From contig JAGBEI010000022.1 of NCBI GenBank assembly GCA_017937065.1, forward strand, positions 1 to 43,844: a stretch of 43,844 bases of DNA. Direction: 5' to 3'. Positions 40,801-43,844 of the stretch are shown piece by piece. The notes beneath the pieces were generated by a model. It was not told the DNA's origin, searched no databases, and was given only the letters and a program-made list of their open reading frames with translations. The position numbers and the translations under genes were made by a program. Within the stretch, counting starts at the first letter, position 1. Each line of letters begins with the position of its first letter. This stretch comes from Clostridia bacterium. Its GTDB lineage: Bacteria; Bacillota; Clostridia; Oscillospirales; QAKW01.

Positions 40801-43800
40801 ACAACGACACCAACATCAAGGCTCTCAGCGATTCAAGCGCTATGACAGCCGAAGATGTAAGCATTGCAAACAACAATTTTATCAACTGTATCAATGATAA
40901 ATTTGCAATAGGCGTTGTTAAAAAGCTTGAAAACAGCTTCCTGTCAAAGACAGCTGACTATGCATCAAGCCTTACCGGTGCTTCAACAGGTGCCGATGCA
41001 GCGGATTACTACTGGCTTGATATGGGCAGAACTGTCAAGAACGCTGAATTTGATATTCAGGCTGTTGAGGCAGGTACAACCGCAATAGAGAATATTGCGT
41101 TTAACAATTCCGAGAGAACAATCAGCTTTACTATGCCCAGCGGTTCAACCGACGGTATGGTAATCACTCTGCCCGATGGTATCACCGGCAAGTGGTATAA
41201 CTCAGACATGACTCAGGAGCTTACAAGCATCAGCTCCGAAGATTTTGTCGGTGAGGCGGATTACCTCTATGTGACGACAAACGGTACAGCGAACCGTATT
41301 TACTCCGTGCATATTATCGGTTACACTCCCGAGAGCTTTGCGAGCACTTATGTGGATGATGCGGAATTGATTTCAAGCAGTGCTCTCATGGTAACGTCCA
41401 AGGCAACAGGCTTGGTAACAGGTACTGCTGTCAGCGAGAGATGGAATGATACGCTTTACCTCTTCAACGTAGGCGTAAATGCCTTTGCGACTATCGATGA
41501 TGCTATTGCATACGCGGCTGCAAATGAAATTGCGGTTCCCGAAATTCTTATAACATCTTGGGACAGCACTAAGAATATTTCAATCAGCCGTGCTGCTAAA
41601 GTCTTCGCTCCCAACTATAACACAAAACCCTATGTTGACGACGGTTATGGTCTTGAGTCCGTTTCCCGCGGTGCGGCATGGACCGAGAACGAGGACTATC
41701 TCAATAATCAGGTAATTGTAAACAATATCGATATCGGCTCCGGCGTTACAGGCACTGCCGAGTTCTACGGCTTCACCTTCACAGGCGTTGTTCGTGATAC
41801 CGGCAGAGCGTCGAGCGATGTTTCAACAAAGGTTAAGTTTGTCAACCTGATGCGCGACAGCACGTCAAACGGCTACGTCTTCCAGGTCGGCAACGCCAAC
41901 TGCGATAACGTTAATAACACCGATGAGCTTTACGTTCTCAACTTCTATGCAAGAAGCGGCGGCAAAGACTCGCGTCTTATCGGCGAAAAGACCCCGTCCA
42001 TAGTAACCTTTGACGGTATGTATATTGACGCTAAGCAGGCACAGTTTACCTATCCGGCTTTCATCAAGTCGAATGCAAACACCTGGATATTCACTATCAA
42101 GAACTCCAACCTCAGAACCTGGCATAATCTGGGCGGCAGTGCAAGCGGTCCGCTTCAGTTTGAGGGCTTTACCGACAAAACACAGGTAGCAACTGCCGAG
42201 CAGACCAGACAGCTCATTTACCAGAACAATATTCTCCACGAGTTCGGCAACCAGACCGGTGCCGGTGGCGCAGGTCCCTGGTACATGATCCGCTGGTATG
42301 CAAACTCCTTCAACGGTTTCACCTTTGAAAACAACTATGTTGACGCCGGTGAAAACACCTTTGTAAACGCTGCTAATGAGAGTGCGCGTGACACCATGAA
42401 TTTCTTCCATACAGATGGCGTTACTGCTAATAACTATGAGCAGATTCAGGGTGACATCAACATCAAGGGCAACCTTTTCAATGGTGTTATGACCAGTTTC
42501 CTTGTTGACGGTGCGGGCAAGCAGGCACAGTTCACCTTTAACGTTGAAAACAACTTCAGCGTTTTAGACAGAACGGATGACCTTTCGACTGCAATCGGTG
42601 TTGCAGCAACCGTACACAGAGGTCATCTTAACCAGAACATCGGTAAATTCTGGCTTGACGCTGCGATGACCAAGTCTTCTGACGTTATTTACGATATGAC
42701 CTTCGCAAATGACGGCAAGTACATGGCAAACGGTGCGACCAAGGTGCTCAAGTACAAACTTGACGCAGAGGATGCAAACGTTACCGTTACACCTGTCGAG
42801 GGTGAAGAAGGTACAACCTACAATTACTCTGTAAATATGAGCGGCTTTATCACCGAGAATCTTTACAATAATATTGTTACGATTTCCTACGGCGAGACGA
42901 GCACAACAATAGATAAGGCGCTTACATTTACGCTTGCCGAGCAGCTTGAGGAGCTCGAGCTTAAGGTAACCGTTGCGTCACCTGACGGAACGACCTCAGA
43001 GGATTACAGACTCCTTATCGCTGAGGAATTCAACGATGCCGGTATCGAAGCCATTGCGGTAGGCGATACAAATGCAACCTATGATTCCGCTTCCGGCAAA
43101 TACAGTGTAACTCTTCCTGCAAGCGGCTCTGCCGAGGCAATCACGGTTACTCCTTCAGCGGGTGCCGAAGCTGCTGTTACGGATTCAGAGGGCTCACCTG
43201 TAACAAATGTTGACGTTACCTGTGAGGCTGCTGTTGAGTACACGATTACGGTTACAAATGAATCTGCAGGCGCAGAGGAGACCTATACTCTTACAGTAAG
43301 CAGAGAGCATAGCTGGGACGAGGGCGAAGAGACCACCGCTGCGACATGTACAGCTAAAGGCGTTAAGACCTATAAATGTACTGTTAATAATAGTCATACC
43401 AAGACAGAAGATATTGCGATTAACCCCGATAACCACGTTAATACAAGAAACGTTGAAGCTGCTGCAAGCACCTGTACCGAAGCAGGACACGGCGCTTACA
43501 CAGTATGTGACGATTGTGAAACGGTTATAGAGGGCAGCGATGCAGCACTTCCGCTTGATCCTACCAACCACGGCACACATGGTACAACTCACCATGATGC
43601 GAAGGCTGCAACCTGTACCGAGACGGGACACGGCGCATATGACGAATGTAACGGCTGTCATAAGGCAACTGTTGAAGGCGCAGATGCGGAAATTCCGATA
43701 AATTCCGATAACCACGTTAATACAAGAAACGTTGAAGCTGCTGCAAGCACCTGTACCGAAGCAGGACACGGCGCTTACACAGTATGTGACGATTGTGAAA

Positions 43801-43844
43801 CGGTTATAGAGGGCAGCGATGCAGCACTTCCGCTTGATCCTACC
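37893..43844 (+). CDS. Giant secreted multi-module beta-helix protein (3' end beyond the window)
   Basis: 1984 residues so far and still open at the last base. A signal peptide ends around residue 32 (LPAMAEA). Three modules can be seen, each a start motif followed by beta-helix-like strands. Module 1 has APGTYTE at 113 and GANAGINPN at 131; module 2 has FYGANYMVDP at about 716; module 3 has NAFATIDDAIA at 1197 and APNYNTKP at 1239. The helices are full of short Asn-rich strands (KNSMIYRN, NNIFYDS, ENNYVDAG). Cadherin-like beta-sandwiches lie between them (~527-627, ~1048-1147, ~1600-1800). From residue ~1804, CxxC repeats begin, in units of 45 and 48 residues. SLH domains are expected beyond the edge, by analogy with the other two surface proteins here. 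Function unknown; carbohydrate binding or lysis, or adhesion, would fit. Confidence 0.85.
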   Translation, partial: MGKTSKRVISLVLSVLMILSMVSVFCLPAMAEAKIDAENIDYDAVRTTAYIINGAWTEADLVADAEVSYYYRGETYKETYDAARHFSSFDAAYEAYIATNPDIINDVPVFIFAPGTYTEKIQVRFSGIILGANAGINPNAAVDSWTLEGMKDGWAANEAWDTANETVFSGGVARATRLNANGGAPANNAVENRWAYMLEDAEAKAGATAQFDFTVDGVKFTGKGGENSSLHVQLQDYDVGTSVTDGAGGTYTTKANRKAFTNIQNFILTDSSSVFMNSQDLAANTDTVVLKNMRATKYGSYFFKKYLENVTIDGMYFAESSGRVFGYNDADAAFGAGTSCSAEESQKVVMKNSMIYRNTQPYPITIGNKLSRGSFTSQDFSFDNNIFYDSVVNATWGAYGIFCFYNQNTAAEFKVSITNNQFHQSTFAQNTFFNVNYAYNLSPMYLTIKENIITGSCGSIYGNLGDFAPNAPGYISGNMNWDVADNYQAANYGDAGIAPAFFNDAQVNGEPFANGFEPLNTTYYYDAAKTVKNTDLAVTAVSGLGESVNISAKAIAANCGGMSGKVTPAFTLGSEGAAAAVYSDSTFETPVTEIDLDAIENRAIYYVRVTKGSYTRDYTLEVSTAVAVDFADALSDKTLGEEFNELNTVAYVPGISKDESVTAYWNGGYYTFTVDDYYVYGDMDTLAGEIENITNPKVIMPVGDYGAFDIKFAADFYGANYMVDPVDKADKALGETWDLSSDWGTLGETVLGAVNVAEGVEGKVSLQGVTFSNVLNDTKRNTQSGNLDFVVKNCVFDFNGGAANQNYTISLENKRTTSGDSSWAAGYADTFTLENIYFKDIGTNGNRRFIGEGQPTKTHIKNVFWNGLLSGTSGIFAWVKNKGKVSSVDLIIEDSQFRNIQANNWIQLEPQAATGYKATIRNNQFINTTETAGSTLFISINATIDRFSGLVIDDNTFMNLNGKSTAIGANNDTNIKALSDSSAMTAEDVSIANNNFINCINDKFAIGVVKKLENSFLSKTADYASSLTGASTGADAADYYWLDMGRTVKNAEFDIQAVEAGTTAIENIAFNNSERTISFTMPSGSTDGMVITLPDGITGKWYNSDMTQELTSISSEDFVGEADYLYVTTNGTANRIYSVHIIGYTPESFASTYVDDAELISSSALMVTSKATGLVTGTAVSERWNDTLYLFNVGVNAFATIDDAIAYAAANEIAVPEILITSWDSTKNISISRAAKVFAPNYNTKPYVDDGYGLESVSRGAAWTENEDYLNNQVIVNNIDIGSGVTGTAEFYGFTFTGVVRDTGRASSDVSTKVKFVNLMRDSTSNGYVFQVGNANCDNVNNTDELYVLNFYARSGGKDSRLIGEKTPSIVTFDGMYIDAKQAQFTYPAFIKSNANTWIFTIKNSNLRTWHNLGGSASGPLQFEGFTDKTQVATAEQTRQLIYQNNILHEFGNQTGAGGAGPWYMIRWYANSFNGFTFENNYVDAGENTFVNAANESARDTMNFFHTDGVTANNYEQIQGDINIKGNLFNGVMTSFLVDGAGKQAQFTFNVENNFSVLDRTDDLSTAIGVAATVHRGHLNQNIGKFWLDAAMTKSSDVIYDMTFANDGKYMANGATKVLKYKLDAEDANVTVTPVEGEEGTTYNYSVNMSGFITENLYNNIVTISYGETSTTIDKALTFTLAEQLEELELKVTVASPDGTTSEDYRLLIAEEFNDAGIEAIAVGDTNATYDSASGKYSVTLPASGSAEAITVTPSAGAEAAVTDSEGSPVTNVDVTCEAAVEYTITVTNESAGAEETYTLTVSREHSWDEGEETTAATCTAKGVKTYKCTVNNSHTKTEDIAINPDNHVNTRNVEAAASTCTEAGHGAYTVCDDCETVIEGSDAALPLDPTNHGTHGTTHHDAKAATCTETGHGAYDECNGCHKATVEGADAEIPINSDNHVNTRNVEAAASTCTEAGHGAYTVCDDCETVIEGSDAALPLDPT
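43426..43844 (+). repeat. Exact 140-bp direct repeat, period 279 bp, in the CxxC-repeat region
   Basis: Bases 43426-43565 recur without a mismatch at 43705-43844. The offset of 279 bases equals 93 codons, so the reading frame is kept. Each period encodes two related Cys modules, one with CTEAGHGAYTVCDDC and one with CTETGHGAYDECNGC. The second copy is cut by the end of the window, so the true number of units is unknown. Confidence 0.95.

Noticed and set aside
43302..43844. Repeat array considered as a CRISPR array
   Set aside because: The period is 279 bases, keeps the reading frame and encodes related Cys modules. It is a protein repeat.
1..43844. Phage, insertion sequence, tRNA, rRNA or defence-system genes
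   Set aside because: I read both strands for transposase, integrase, capsid, nuclease and tRNA cloverleaf patterns and found none that I could support.

Overview
The window looks like chromosomal DNA of a Clostridia-class Firmicute, probably an uncultured gut or rumen lineage. Pointers are strong AGGAGG-type ribosome sites, TTGACA/TATAAT promoters, compact intrinsic terminators, S-layer-homology (SLH) surface proteins, and typical clostridial families (BioY, ArsR/CadC-type zinc control, heterodimeric ABC exporters, MATE pumps). No rRNA, tRNA, CRISPR array, phage or insertion-sequence genes were recognised.

Layout. 1-1.0 kb: an edge fragment resembling Cu/Zn-superoxide-dismutase-like proteins, then an AraC regulator. 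1.1-6.2 kb: a divergent, SLH-anchored GH106 alpha-L-rhamnosidase with two beta-sandwich repeats inserted in its catalytic region. 6.4-11.1 kb (minus strand): a small zinc-ribbon membrane protein and a three-gene amino-sugar operon (GlmU-like acetyltransferase, glmS, glmM). 11.4-14.7 kb: an SLH protein with a beta-helix. 14.8-17.4 kb: a metal-resistance unit (ArsR sensor, free HMA protein, P1B ATPase). 17.5-22.2 kb (minus): DeoR regulator, two-subunit ABC exporter, GNAT acetyltransferase. 22.4-24.7 kb: a GpsA-like dehydrogenase, an ankyrin-like orphan, and bioY under a BirA-type operator. 24.8-27.2 kb: a complete polar amino-acid ABC importer. 27.3-32.0 kb: an XRE remnant, an MFS carrier, a TIM-barrel sugar isomerase and an intracellular-type GH78 rhamnosidase. 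32.1-37.5 kb (minus): YbaK, an EamA transporter, MnmA with a CofE-like ligase, a YjbR protein and a MATE pump. 37.9 kb to the end: a giant secreted beta-helix protein, still open at base 43844.

The genes suggest a cell that attacks rhamnose-containing glycans at its surface. GH106 is anchored outside. GH78 has no signal peptide and probably finishes imported oligosaccharides, next to an isomerase and a carrier. The two beta-helix proteins share an N-terminal signature and could be adhesins or polysaccharide-binding or -cleaving proteins of the same surface layer. The amino-sugar operon supplies wall precursors.

The points I think deserve most attention are: the GlmU-like protein that has lost the uridyltransferase signature but keeps the acetyltransferase half; the modular beta-helix/CxxC-repeat surface family, whose largest member ends in an exact 140-bp repeat that stops precisely at the window edge; and a CofE-like ligase overlapping mnmA. 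I did not identify a clearly new defence or mobile system.
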